A DNA stretch of 64,000 nt from Pseudobutyrivibrio sp. GTDB taxonomy: Bacteria > Bacillota > Clostridia > Lachnospirales > Lachnospiraceae. The notes beneath the pieces are model-generated. The model was not told where the DNA came from. It ran no database searches and was given only the letters and a program-made list of their open reading frames with translations. Both the position numbers and the translations under genes were made by a program. Where the stretch lies: the NCBI GenBank assembly GCA_024697025.1, contig JAILGH010000067.1:1-64000 (forward strand). Reading direction: 5' to 3'. Positions 43,068-53,091 of the stretch are shown piece after piece. Numbering within the stretch: the first letter of the stretch is position 1; the number at the start of each line of letters is the position of its first letter.

Positions 43068-45676
43068 TATTCATCTACCTTGTTATGAAAATCATATAAA
43101 ATGTTCATCGCCTCAAGAGGGGTTATCTTGGTAACGTCTAAATTTTTGAGACTTGCGATAATCTCTGCCTCATTTTCAGAAATTGTAATTCCCTCTATCT
43201 CTTTAAGCTTTTCTTCTATGTGCTCACGAATAGCAATCCTGTCAGAAACAGCAGCTATATCATTTTCATTTAACGAATTAACAATAGTTTTGGCGCGAGA
43301 TAAAACATCCTCTGGTAAACCAGCAAGCCTTGCAACCTGAATACCATAGCTTTGGTCAGCACCACCAGGAATGATTTTTCTGAGGAAGATAATATCCTCC
43401 CCTAACTCCTGAACAGCAATGCAATAATTGTGGACACCCTTAATCTGACCCTCAAGCTCGGTAAGCTCATGATAATGAGTTGCAAAAAGTGATTTAGCTC
43501 CAATGTTGTATGCAATATGCTCTACAACTGACCAAGCAATAGAAAGGCCGTCGTATGTGCTGGTTCCACGACCAATCTCATCCAAAATAAGTAAAGACTT
43601 GTTGGTGGCGTTATTTAAAATGTTGGCCACCTCATTCATTTCAACCATGAACGTAGACTGTCCAGTTGATAAATCATCGGAAGCACCTACCCTTGTAAAT
43701 ATCCTATCAACGACACCAATTTGAGCCTGACTAGCAGGAACAAAGCTTCCTATCTGAGCCATAAGTACAATTAAAGCAACCTGACGCATGTAGGTTGACT
43801 TACCTGCCATGTTTGGACCAGTAATAATTGAAATAGTGTTGCTATCAATATCTAAATAGCAGTCGTTAGAAATAAACTGATCCGCATTTATCATTTGCTC
43901 AACTACAGGATGACGACCATCCTTGATATCGATTATACCGCGATTATCTATCACAGGCCTTGTGTAGTGATTCTTTTCAGCAACCACAGCAAGAGAAATA
44001 ATCGCATCTAAAAGGGCTATTGCCTTTGCACTGATTTGAATCCTATCAACCTCTCCTGCAATAGTGTCTCTAACACTTTTGAAAAATTCGTACTCAATGT
44101 TGTTAAGCCTATCCTCTGCACCAAGGATACTATCCTCAAGCTCCTTTAGCTCTGGGGTATAATACCTTTCTGCATTAGCTAATGTCTGTTTGCGAACATA
44201 GTAATCCGGAACTAAATCCTTGTAAGAATTAGTAACCTCTAGATAAAAACCAAATACCTTATTGAATTTGATTTTAAGATTCTTGATTCCTGTCTTGTCT
44301 CGCTCTTTAGCTTCTAAATCTGCAAGCCATTTCTTACCGTCAATCTTGGCAGCCCTAAGCTTGTCTACCTCCTCGTTGTAGCCAGCCTTGATAATGTCAC
44401 CATCACGAGTTGAAATTGGTGGCTCATCATCAATGGCAGAATCTATCAGCAGAAATAAATCCTTCATATCGTCAATGTCTGCATTTATATCCTTAAGTAG
44501 ATGTGCATTAAAACCACCTAGTAAAGCCTTAATTGGAGTAAGCATTCCAATAGATTGCTTAAATGCAATCAAATCTCTAGGATTGGCAGATTGATAAGAA
44601 ATCTTGGTGATAAGTCTTTCTAAGTCATATACAGAAGAAAGGTATTCTCTAAGCTCTTCTCTATCAAATAAATTGCCGTTGATTTCCTCGATAGCATCCT
44701 GACGCCTAATTATCTCATCAACAGAAACCAAAGGCTGCTCAATAAAGCCCTTAAGCTGTCTTGCACCCATGGCAGTCTTGGTCTTATCCAATACCCAAAG
44801 AAGTGAACCACGCTTTTGCTTATCACGCATAGTCTCTGTAAGCTCCAGATTGCGTCTTGTACTGCTGTCTATAAGCATAAACTTACCGTCAGTATATGGT
44901 GTAATATGCGTTAAATGAGCAAGCTCTGTCTTTTGTGTCTCCTTAAGATAATTTAAAAGAGAACCTGCCGCCACTTTACCAACAGTAAAATCAGCAAGTC
45001 CAAGGCCCTCTAAGGAATGTGCCTTAAAGTGAGTCAGCAATTCTCTAGTGCATATTGCCTCGTCAAAATATGAATCATCAAGCTTTGAGCAGGCGCACTC
45101 AATCTTTTCTGCTAAAGAATTAATATCTATTCCAGACTCAAATATGGTCTTTGAATAGATAATTTCAGCTGGATTAAATCTGAAAATCTCGTCAGTGATT
45201 TTGCGTAAATCGTCAACCTCTGTGAGATAAAAATCTGCTGTAGAAACATCACATGAGGCAACACCAAAAGAACCCCTGTTATAAAACAGAGAAATAATAT
45301 AGTTATTGCTGCCCTCTTCAAGGGCCATCTGGTCAATATTGGTACCCGGTGTAACAACTCTGATAACCTCACGCTTAACAAGACCCTTGGCCTCCTTAGG
45401 GTCCTCAACCTGCTCACAGATAGCAACTTTAAAGCCTCTAGAAACCAATCTATTAATATATGTGTCTGCAGCATGAAAAGGAACACCACACATTGGCGCC
45501 CTCTCCTCAGCCCCACAGGATTTGCCCGTAAGGGTCAGCTCCAACTCTCTTGAAGCCACCTTGGCATCCTCGAAAAACATCTCGTAAAAATCACCCAAAC
45601 GATAAAATAAGATGCAATCCTCATATTCTGCTTTTGTCTTAAGATACTCCTGCATCATTGGAGTGTATTCTGCCAC
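43067..45676 (-). CDS. mutS: DNA mismatch repair protein MutS
   Basis: MutS recognises mismatches. About 869 residues: mismatch-binding domain with FYRLGDFYEMFFEDA (Phe-x-Glu wedge), connector, lever, clamp and the ATPase with GPNMAGKSTYMRQ (Walker A), DEIGRGTSTYDG (Walker B) and FATHYHEL. The frame is open to a GTG at 45688, but GTG at 45676 has AGGTGG eight bases before it and yields the normal VAEYTPMMQEYL start. It begins the mutS-mutL-miaA operon. Confidence 0.95.
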   Translation of the reverse strand: MAEYTPMMQEYLKTKAEYEDCILFYRLGDFYEMFFEDAKVASRELELTLTGKSCGAEERAPMCGVPFHAADTYINRLVSRGFKVAICEQVEDPKEAKGLVKREVIRVVTPGTNIDQMALEEGSNNYIISLFYNRGSFGVASCDVSTADFYLTEVDDLRKITDEIFRFNPAEIIYSKTIFESGIDINSLAEKIECACSKLDDSYFDEAICTRELLTHFKAHSLEGLGLADFTVGKVAAGSLLNYLKETQKTELAHLTHITPYTDGKFMLIDSSTRRNLELTETMRDKQKRGSLLWVLDKTKTAMGARQLKGFIEQPLVSVDEIIRRQDAIEEINGNLFDREELREYLSSVYDLERLITKISYQSANPRDLIAFKQSIGMLTPIKALLGGFNAHLLKDINADIDDMKDLFLLIDSAIDDEPPISTRDGDIIKAGYNEEVDKLRAAKIDGKKWLADLEAKERDKTGIKNLKIKFNKVFGFYLEVTNSYKDLVPDYYVRKQTLANAERYYTPELKELEDSILGAEDRLNNIEYEFFKSVRDTIAGEVDRIQISAKAIALLDAIISLAVVAEKNHYTRPVIDNRGIIDIKDGRHPVVEQMINADQFISNDCYLDIDSNTISIITGPNMAGKSTYMRQVALIVLMAQIGSFVPASQAQIGVVDRIFTRVGASDDLSTGQSTFMVEMNEVANILNNATNKSLLILDEIGRGTSTYDGLSIAWSVVEHIAYNIGAKSLFATHYHELTELEGQIKGVHNYCIAVQELGEDIIFLRKIIPGGADQSYGIQVARLAGLPEDVLSRAKTIVNSLNENDIAAVSDRIAIREHIEEKLKEIEGITISENEAEIIASLKNLDVTKITPLEAMNILYDFHNKVDE

Positions 45677-45745
45677 TATTATTCCCACCTATTCTTGAAT
45701 TTATATTTAGGACTTTGTTCTTTTAAATCCTATTTTTATAACAAA

Positions 45746-47332
45746 CTAATTTTGTCTATTGTTATTTAAAACAGCCTCTGCCACTTTTAAACCATCCATG
45801 GCGGCGGATGTAATGCCACCTGCGTATCCAGCCCCTTCTCCGCATGGATAAAGGCCTGAAATGTTGGCCTGAAAATGTTCGTCCCTCTTGATTCTAACTG
45901 GAGAAGAGGTCCTACTTTCCACTCCAGAAAGAATGGAATCTAATCTATTGAACCCTTTTATTTTAGTACCAAAGGTGCCCATGGCGTCAATAATAGATTG
46001 GTTGATTTCATGAGAAAATATCTCAGAAAGCAAACCAAAGGCTGTGGCTCCTTTAGTCTCAGAAGAAAAGTCCCCATAAGAGGTCGAAAGCTTTCCATCT
46101 ATAAAGTCACCGTAAAGCTGTTGAGGAATCTTGCCCTTACACAAATCAAAAGCTTTAGACTCTATGCTGCGCTGATATTCGATACCTGAAAGGGGATTTG
46201 ATTTGTCAAATTCCTTACCGCCAACTGTAACCACAATTGCGCTATTGGCGTTGTTACTGTCTCTCTTGGAATAACTCATGCCATTTACAACAAGCCTATT
46301 CTCCTCTGAAGAGGAATTAACAACAAAGCCACCTGGGCACATACAAAAGGAATATACACCTCTGCCATTATCAAGGTTGGCAGCAAGCTTATATGCTGCC
46401 GGTTCTAAAGCCCTGTAATTGCTTCCATACATTGACTCTGAAATCATATCCTGAGGATGTTCTATACGAAATCCTACAGCAAAGTCCTTGGCCTCCATAT
46501 CAAAGCCAAGCTCATATAAAGTCTTGAAGGTATCTCTAGCGCTATGACCAATTGCAAGAACTACGGTCTTGCTTTTATATGTCTTGCCAGATGCAACTAC
46601 ACCTTTAATTTGTCCTGCCTCAATAACAAAATCATCAACCTGTGTTTCAAAGTAAAACTGACCACCAAGTCTTATGATTTCATTTCTAAGATTAGCAATA
46701 ACAATTTTTAAAATATCTGTTCCAATATGAGGCTTGTAATCATATAAAATATTGGCAGGAGCTCCAAACTTTACAAATGTCTCAAGCACAAACTTGTTGC
46801 GACCAAGCTTGTCATTTACAAGAGTGTTTAACTTTCCATCGGAAAATGTACCTGCTCCACCTTCGCCAAACTGAACATTAGAAGAAGTATCTAGAACGCC
46901 GGTCTCCCAAAATCTTAAGATATCCTCTGTTCTATCCTCTACCTTTTTGCCGCGCTCAAAAATAATTGGAACCATGCCATTTAAAGCAAATATATATGCT
47001 GCAAATAATCCAGCAGGGCCTGCGCCTATTACAATAGGACTTGCGCCCTTGTCTGTAGCAGAAGGTATGCTGTAGCTTTTTGGAATATACGTATTTACGT
47101 TATTATCCTTTTTAAACTTGGATAAAATTTTGCTTTCAAGCTTTGAGTCCAAGGAAACCAATATCGAATATACGAAGTAAATATCCGGCTTTTTTCTGGC
47201 ATCTATAGACTTTTTAAGAATGCTGAATTCCTTGATGTCAGATAGCGCAATCCTAAGCTTTGAAGCCACCGCTTCTTTAATGCTATTTTCATCCACTGAA
47301 ATATGCAGTTTTAACTGATCTATTTTAATCAT
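45746..47332 (-). CDS. COG2509-type FAD-dependent dehydrogenase
   Basis: A 528-residue flavoprotein of the COG2509 family. A short N-terminal domain (about 1-95, with KKSIDARKKPDIYFVYS) precedes the FAD-binding GAGPAGLFAAYIFA (about 102-115). FGEGGAGTFSDGKLNT and GRGVYSFCMCPGGFVVNS are family signatures, and EGAGYAGGITSAAMDG is near the end. The substrate is unknown. It starts right after the next flavoprotein gene, so the two are probably co-transcribed. Confidence 0.88.
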   Translation of the reverse strand: MIKIDQLKLHISVDENSIKEAVASKLRIALSDIKEFSILKKSIDARKKPDIYFVYSILVSLDSKLESKILSKFKKDNNVNTYIPKSYSIPSATDKGASPIVIGAGPAGLFAAYIFALNGMVPIIFERGKKVEDRTEDILRFWETGVLDTSSNVQFGEGGAGTFSDGKLNTLVNDKLGRNKFVLETFVKFGAPANILYDYKPHIGTDILKIVIANLRNEIIRLGGQFYFETQVDDFVIEAGQIKGVVASGKTYKSKTVVLAIGHSARDTFKTLYELGFDMEAKDFAVGFRIEHPQDMISESMYGSNYRALEPAAYKLAANLDNGRGVYSFCMCPGGFVVNSSSEENRLVVNGMSYSKRDSNNANSAIVVTVGGKEFDKSNPLSGIEYQRSIESKAFDLCKGKIPQQLYGDFIDGKLSTSYGDFSSETKGATAFGLLSEIFSHEINQSIIDAMGTFGTKIKGFNRLDSILSGVESRTSSPVRIKRDEHFQANISGLYPCGEGAGYAGGITSAAMDGLKVAEAVLNNNRQN

Positions 47333-48547
47333 TTAAACCTCTTTAGTTATGTGTTTGTAAACCCTATCTGCAGATGTATAGGCCCAAGAAAGATTGTAGC
47401 CTCCACATATTCCATCCACATCAAGAACCTCTCCTGTAAAGTACAGGCCCGGGCAATTACGAGCTTCTAAACTGTCCATATTGATATCTGATAAATCTAC
47501 ACCTCCGGCTGTAACCTGAGAAGCATCAAACCCCTTGGTACCTGAAAGAGCAATTGAAAAATGCTTGAGATAATAAACGATATTTTCTATGTCTTCATCG
47601 TCAAGCTTATCAACTATAGTATCACCATAAATTCTGGCATAGCTAACAACCACCTCGATAATCTTTTCATTGCAAAGTCCTACAAGAGACTGATGAATGG
47701 TTGCCTTTGGATGCTTTGTAAAACGATTATTAAGCTCTGCTTTTAAATCATCCTCAGAAATATAAGAACAAAAATCCACCACTATGTTTCCTACGCTTTT
47801 ATTTAGCTCATCAAAGCCAATAAATCGGCTGATACACATAACAGGATATCCAGAGACTCCATCTTTATTAAACTGAATCTCCCCCTCGCAGACGTTGCCC
47901 TTATAATCAACAGTACCAAGAGCACGGACACCTGCAAGGTCCTTTAAGCATATATCCTTAGATGTGGCCCCAACTAAAGATGGTGCAAGCCTGGTTAGCT
48001 TAAGATCAAATTTCTGGGCAATCTTGTAACCTATCTTAGACGAGCCAAGAGTTGCAGCAGAAAGTCCACCAGATGCTACAACTGCTTTCTTGCAGTGAAT
48101 TTCCTGACGAGTTGTTGTAACAGTAAAGCTTTCCCCAACCTTTGAAAGGTCGGTAACTCTGTTGTCTAAAAAAATATCTACGCCAAGAGCGTTAACTTCA
48201 TTTTCAAGAGCTTCTCTGACAGTCTTGGCCTGATTGGTGATTGGGTAATAATAGCCATCTAACTCTCTTTCTACTACACCTAAGTCCTTGATAAAATCTA
48301 AAATCTCTTGAAAATTATCATCAATGAAATCAACCTTGCTGTTGCTGTAATAATACTTAGCATCCATTCGCCTATTTGTAAAATTACAACGACCATTTCC
48401 AGTAGATAAGATTCTACGTCCTACTATTCTATTTAGCTCCGCTAAACATACCAAAAGACCTGCCCTTGCAAGTTTGATTGCAAGAACAAGTCCTGAATAT
48501 CCAGCTCCGATTATACATACATCATAAAGCTTGTTATTTTCTGTCAT
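47333..48547 (-). CDS. HI0933/BaiN-like FAD-dependent oxidoreductase
   Basis: A 404-residue flavoprotein of the HI0933 family, to which the BaiN bile-acid reductase also belongs. FAD binding is in IIGAGYSGLVLAIKLA (about 12-27), ILSTGNGRCNFTN is a family mark, and GLYFTGEVLDVDGICGGYNLSWAYTSG-type residues lie near the end. GAGGTAGTACTATG marks the start. The reaction cannot be told from sequence. Confidence 0.88.
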   Translation of the reverse strand: MTENNKLYDVCIIGAGYSGLVLAIKLARAGLLVCLAELNRIVGRRILSTGNGRCNFTNRRMDAKYYYSNSKVDFIDDNFQEILDFIKDLGVVERELDGYYYPITNQAKTVREALENEVNALGVDIFLDNRVTDLSKVGESFTVTTTRQEIHCKKAVVASGGLSAATLGSSKIGYKIAQKFDLKLTRLAPSLVGATSKDICLKDLAGVRALGTVDYKGNVCEGEIQFNKDGVSGYPVMCISRFIGFDELNKSVGNIVVDFCSYISEDDLKAELNNRFTKHPKATIHQSLVGLCNEKIIEVVVSYARIYGDTIVDKLDDEDIENIVYYLKHFSIALSGTKGFDASQVTAGGVDLSDINMDSLEARNCPGLYFTGEVLDVDGICGGYNLSWAYTSADRVYKHITKEV

Positions 48548-48551
48548 AGTA

Positions 48552-50234
48552 CTACCTCAGCAAATGTAATCTATAGGCCACATCGCACAACCTACTTCCA
48601 CCAGGAAATTTTAAGAGAGTCTCCTCATCTATTCCTCTAAAGAAAAACAGTGCAAAGAAATAGACGATTCCTCCTACTAAAATTGAAACTAAGCAGGCAA
48701 CAGCATTTGCGAGCCTGTCTGATACAGCAAGTACTAAAATTACATCAATGAGCTTATAGAGCAGATATACTATAATACCCATTACTGCCGATGCCTGAAG
48801 CGGCGCAAACACTACTCTTCTAACATCTATATATACACCGGAATAATTAAGTACCGCAGACTGATTAAGCACACACATAATCAATGCATAGCAAGCGTTT
48901 GCTATAACAACAGCGTAAATGTGCAGATGGAAAACAAACAATAAAAGCACCAAAAGCAATACGTGCAAAACAAGTGCTACGAGAGCATTTTTTACTGGTA
49001 TAGCAAGCTTGTTGATACCTTGCAAAATTCCATTAGACAAGGTAGACAAAGAATAAAATACTACTGAGCATCCACCAATTATAAGCATTAATGCAGATGA
49101 CTTCTCGTCGTCCTTAAACAAAAGCTGCATGATAGGTGATGCAAGCACCATAAGTCCTACCGCGCATGGGAAGGCGATTATCATAACAAATCGATTAGCC
49201 ATGTTTATCTGCTTTTTGACAAGTCCCTTATCCTCAGAATGAAATGCTGCTGTGAGGCTAGGAACAGTTGACGTAGCCATTGCTGATGCAATAGCAAGCG
49301 GCACGTTTACCAAGACCTTATATTGACCTGTGAAAACACCCCAATATTCACTGATAACATCCTTGTTGTAACCTTGTAAATTAACGATATTTTTAAATAT
49401 ACCTTGGTCAATAATTGAGCTTATATTGTAAACCGTTGTGCTTAAAAGCACAGGGATAATAGTCAAGATTAATATGGATAGGATTTCGCCGTATCCTTCT
49501 GAATTGCGATGCTTATCCTTTTTAAGCATCCGCTTAAACACTTTTCTAAATGCAATAAAAATAAATCCGACAAAAATAAGTGCAAAGAAAGCACCTGTTG
49601 CAGTACCAAGGGTACCACCTGCAGCACCGAAAGCAGCTGCATATTTCTTGGGGTGACCAAGAACGCCACCAACCTTCTCTCCGTATGAAAAAAGCATCTT
49701 TGCTGCCACAATTGAAACTATAGCATTAACAATCTGCTCTCCAATCTGAGAAATAGCACTAGGAATCATTGTCCCAAGCCCTTGGAAGAAACCTCTAATA
49801 ACACCCAAAATAGCCACTATAAATAGTGTAGGTGCAAGAACCTTTAACGCTATTGCAGCAAGAGGAGTCTTTAAAAGTGTTCCGGTAAAGAACTCTGCCC
49901 CAAAATAAACCACAAGTGAGGCTGTAAGACCACTTATAAACGCAAAAAGAAGGGCGCCGTGCAATACTTTATTTGCGTCCTTTATGTGTCCCTTAGACAT
50001 CCTTGCAGATACCAGCTTAGAAACAGCCAAAGGTATACTGTAAGAAGAAATAAGCAATATTATATTGTAAATTTCGTAAGCGGTACCGTAATAATCATTT
50101 CCTATCTTGCCAATAGTGTCCTTAAGTGGGATTCGATAAACGAGTCCCACTATTCGGCTTACTATTGAGGCTATTGCAAGGATTGAACCCTGCATTAGAA
50201 AACTGGCATCGCTATTCTTTCGTTTGCTAGCCAT
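48552..50234 (-). CDS. SpoVB/MurJ-like polysaccharide flippase (MATE-type)
   Basis: A 560-residue membrane protein with about fourteen membrane segments, of the MOP superfamily that includes MurJ, SpoVB and oligosaccharide flippases. The N-terminal GSILAIASIVSRIVGLVYRIPL and PLAVSKLVSARM are typical of the SpoVB/YtgP type. It likely moves lipid-linked wall precursors across the membrane. No strong ribosome site is seen; AAGG lies about 15 bases before the ATG. It follows a YerB-like gene by seven bases. Confidence 0.88.
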   Translation of the reverse strand: MASKRKNSDASFLMQGSILAIASIVSRIVGLVYRIPLKDTIGKIGNDYYGTAYEIYNIILLISSYSIPLAVSKLVSARMSKGHIKDANKVLHGALLFAFISGLTASLVVYFGAEFFTGTLLKTPLAAIALKVLAPTLFIVAILGVIRGFFQGLGTMIPSAISQIGEQIVNAIVSIVAAKMLFSYGEKVGGVLGHPKKYAAAFGAAGGTLGTATGAFFALIFVGFIFIAFRKVFKRMLKKDKHRNSEGYGEILSILILTIIPVLLSTTVYNISSIIDQGIFKNIVNLQGYNKDVISEYWGVFTGQYKVLVNVPLAIASAMATSTVPSLTAAFHSEDKGLVKKQINMANRFVMIIAFPCAVGLMVLASPIMQLLFKDDEKSSALMLIIGGCSVVFYSLSTLSNGILQGINKLAIPVKNALVALVLHVLLLVLLLFVFHLHIYAVVIANACYALIMCVLNQSAVLNYSGVYIDVRRVVFAPLQASAVMGIIVYLLYKLIDVILVLAVSDRLANAVACLVSILVGGIVYFFALFFFRGIDEETLLKFPGGSRLCDVAYRLHLLR

Positions 50235-50241
50235 ATATTAA

Positions 50242-51384
50242 TTATTTTGCCTTACTAAAATCTGATTTGTTAGCATAGAATTCGTTGTCGCCAGTGAAAT
50301 CGCCTTCGCCTTCCTTCTGGCATGCTTGAATCCATGTCTTACCGATGTTAAGCTGAATCTCTTCGCCTGTTGCAGCATCATAGTAGTGAGTAACATCAGT
50401 ATCACCATCTTTTTTCCACTTGATGTCAATCATCTTACCGTTTGTGATGTACTTACCTGTACCCTCATTATAGCTAAGAAGGTATCCTAAGTACTGTGAG
50501 CCCTGGTATGTAAACCACTCAACATCCTGGATAATGATGTTCTTAGCTGTGAGCTGGTTGCCTGTCTCACCATCAATCTGCTTCTGATTGAACTCATATC
50601 TGTAGTATAAGCCATCATCTTCGTTGTAAATCCAGTATGGCTTGTTAGTGTAGTAATAAAGCTGAATAGCCTGGCAATCTTCACCGTTTTCAAGGTTGTT
50701 GCCATTTTGTGCAAACTTAAAGTGTGGCTGATAATCAGCTGGAAGAGTCATATCATAACCCTGCTTTTCAATACCCTTTTCAAAACCTTCAGAGTATGTA
50801 TAAAGTGTATGCTCACTCTTACCTGTACGATAACCTGCGTTTACACCCTTCTTACCTTCGTTCTTGAGAAGGTTGATGTTGTCTACGAGGTTCTTGTCAT
50901 CGATAAGCTCGAAAGCTGCTGGGTTACCACCAGCATGTGTGTAGATAGCATCGTACTCACTTGCCCAATATACATAGTAAGGACGTGAGCTACGAACGTT
51001 ACCAATTTTATCATGTCCAGTATAATCATCGAAAACGGCCATCATACGTGTGATTCCGCCCTCAACAACAGCTTCATAAATAACACCGGCATTTGAAATA
51101 CCCTGCTGTGGCATACAAGCTTTTGTGTTTTCAATCATGCAGGCAATTGGACGCTGTCTTCCGTATTTAGGATCAACAAATTCACCTGTTAAATAACTTC
51201 TGACCTTGCCATCCTCAGATGTCTGCTCCCAGAAAGCTGCAGAATCATCAACTGGTTGAATATCCTCAGCTGCAGGATTTGAATCGCTATTTGCTGTAGA
51301 ATCCTCAGCATCCTTTTTTCCGCAAGCAATCATCGATGTAGCCATTGTAAGGATGAGCATTACAGATACTAGCTTTTTTTTCAT
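50242..51384 (-). CDS. YerB-like DUF3048 lipoprotein
   Basis: A 380-residue secreted lipoprotein: signal peptide with lipobox MATSMIAC (Cys at about 21), an Asp/Ser-rich linker, then the DUF3048 N-terminal domain (RPIACMIENTKACMPQQGI, GGITRMMAVF, GNVRSSRPYYV) and the C-terminal domain from about 260 (YRYEFNQKQIDGETG). YerB-type proteins may bind peptidoglycan parts; the function is not firmly known. AAAGGAGAA precedes the ATG. It should be processed by the LspA encoded in the window. Confidence 0.9.
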   Translation of the reverse strand: MKKKLVSVMLILTMATSMIACGKKDAEDSTANSDSNPAAEDIQPVDDSAAFWEQTSEDGKVRSYLTGEFVDPKYGRQRPIACMIENTKACMPQQGISNAGVIYEAVVEGGITRMMAVFDDYTGHDKIGNVRSSRPYYVYWASEYDAIYTHAGGNPAAFELIDDKNLVDNINLLKNEGKKGVNAGYRTGKSEHTLYTYSEGFEKGIEKQGYDMTLPADYQPHFKFAQNGNNLENGEDCQAIQLYYYTNKPYWIYNEDDGLYYRYEFNQKQIDGETGNQLTAKNIIIQDVEWFTYQGSQYLGYLLSYNEGTGKYITNGKMIDIKWKKDGDTDVTHYYDAATGEEIQLNIGKTWIQACQKEGEGDFTGDNEFYANKSDFSKAK

Positions 51385-51403
51385 AGATTAGTTCTCCTTT
51401 GCT

Positions 51404-51901
51404 TTACTCACGAGAAATCTTAAGTATATCAAGAATTTCTCTTTGTTTTTCTTCCATGACTTTTGCCTCAGCTTCCGTCATGTGGTCAAACCCAAATAAA
51501 TGTAACATACTATGGGCTATAAGAAAAGCATACTCTCGAAGAATTGAATGTCCGTACTCCTCAGCTTGTGAGTAAATACGAGGAACATTAAGGACTATGT
51601 CTCCAAGAATTACTTCTCCTGTCTCGGGATTAAATAAATCATCATTGGCCTCAATGCCACTGAAGTCCCCTGGAGTATCGTACTCAATCATAGGAAATGA
51701 AAGTACGTCTGTAGGGGCGTCTATATTTCTAAATTCGTTGTTAATAGATTGAATGCCATCATTGTCTGTAAGAGTGACGCTAATTTCAGCTTCAAACGGA
51801 AACTTTAGATGGTCCATAGATGTATTTATAACATCTCTTGCCACCTTTTCATAATCAAAATCAAATTTAGCATCGCACTCATTTTCTAATAAAATTGTCA
51901 T
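51404..51901 (-). CDS. ybeY: Endoribonuclease YbeY (rRNA maturation)
   Basis: YbeY matures the 16S rRNA 3' end and helps in ribosome quality control. The 165-residue protein has the zinc site HSMLHLFGFDHM (HxxxHxxxxxH, about 129-139), and TDVLSFPM and GDIVLNVPRI as further marks. Its ATG overlaps the TGA of the upstream membrane gene (ATGA). Part of the phoH-(PgpH-like)-ybeY group. Confidence 0.95.
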   Translation of the reverse strand: MTILLENECDAKFDFDYEKVARDVINTSMDHLKFPFEAEISVTLTDNDGIQSINNEFRNIDAPTDVLSFPMIEYDTPGDFSGIEANDDLFNPETGEVILGDIVLNVPRIYSQAEEYGHSILREYAFLIAHSMLHLFGFDHMTEAEAKVMEEKQREILDILKISRE

Positions 51902-53091
51902 GCTAATATATCCTCATTTGCAAGTATTTCTCTAATTACAAGGAAATTGTTCATGGTAAGACCAGAATTGTCATAAAAGCCCTTCTGAGAAAGCTCATTA
52001 ATAGTCTGATAAATTACCATGTTTTGGTTCCAATTACTGCTCATGGAATCAGCATCAAAAAGCTCCACCTTAGTTGTTACAGCGTCCACCATATGAACTA
52101 TAGCGGACTCCTTGGAGCTTGGAAGACAAACAATTCCACCGTACTCAGAAAGAATTTGAATTACATCATTTGGAAAACAGTAATCGTTGGCAAGCTTGAT
52201 TGCGTTGTCAATCATTGGCTCCCCAACTATTTTGCCAAGACGATAATAAAACCCACTACATGCCGCTAAAGAAGCATTGCAATCTATTGCCAGAGCACAT
52301 TTTCTTGAAAGATCAGAAACTCTGCTTGCATGGGTAAATTCTATAAAAGAAAAATTGCGAATCTCCTTATACAAGTCGAAATCAGAGCTTAAAAACTCTT
52401 CGTAGGTTTCCTTTTGGGATACCTCAACATACCTTCCAAGTATTGGCACTAACACAACTGAAATGCCGCAGGCCAATACGCCGCAAAACACACCATATAC
52501 AAACACCATCAAGGTCAACTCAAGGAAGTTAAAATAATAAAAAATGATAGATGTCAGCACTGTAACTGAAAATATGATGATAAGTGAAAATAGCTTTTCA
52601 AGCATCTCTTCTGATTGCAAAAGATGTGAAAGTATATTTCCAAATGAAATCAACGTCACATAGCAAAGCACCATATATATGTTGTAATCTCCACAAACTG
52701 AAGCCAAAACTACAAAGTACAGGCTAAGGGCATTGGCGGCGCTGTCATCAAGCACGGAGCCTGCCACAATAGGTAGAACTATAAATGGTGCAAAAAAATC
52801 TGGTGCAAATTGAACATATAGCAGAACTAAAATCCATTCAATCAGAACAACCAATGTTATTTTACCATAAGTTATATAGTTAAACTCAGGTAATTTTCCG
52901 GTAAGCCTTTTTCTTATGATTAAAAGCAAAAATAATAAGAAAAAGCATATATTTATAGAAAAAATACAAATGTATTTATCTATCAAAACAGAAGCAAGGC
53001 CGCACATTAACGTATTTCCGATAATGAAAATCAAAGCCATGCCTATAGCATATCCTAGTCGAGTAACTGAAAATCTGTTAGTATGTTTCAT
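51898..53091 (-). CDS. PgpH-like membrane protein with degenerate HD domain
   Basis: It lies where Firmicutes carry pgpH (yqfF), a 7TM-HD phosphodiesterase of cyclic di-AMP. The 397-residue protein has six to seven membrane segments (about 12-220) and a C-terminal HD-like domain (about 240-397), but lacks the large extracytoplasmic domain of PgpH. The first His is kept (FTHASRV, 254), the HD pair reads YR (FYYRLGK, 281-287, for the YYHDIGK of the family) and the HHG block reads EYG (SEYGG, 315-319). A later Asp remains (MVDAVTT). It is therefore probably inactive as an enzyme and may sense or bind only. Confidence 0.75.
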   Translation of the reverse strand: MKHTNRFSVTRLGYAIGMALIFIIGNTLMCGLASVLIDKYICIFSINICFFLLFLLLIIRKRLTGKLPEFNYITYGKITLVVLIEWILVLLYVQFAPDFFAPFIVLPIVAGSVLDDSAANALSLYFVVLASVCGDYNIYMVLCYVTLISFGNILSHLLQSEEMLEKLFSLIIIFSVTVLTSIIFYYFNFLELTLMVFVYGVFCGVLACGISVVLVPILGRYVEVSQKETYEEFLSSDFDLYKEIRNFSFIEFTHASRVSDLSRKCALAIDCNASLAACSGFYYRLGKIVGEPMIDNAIKLANDYCFPNDVIQILSEYGGIVCLPSSKESAIVHMVDAVTTKVELFDADSMSSNWNQNMVIYQTINELSQKGFYDNSGLTMNNFLVIREILANEDILA

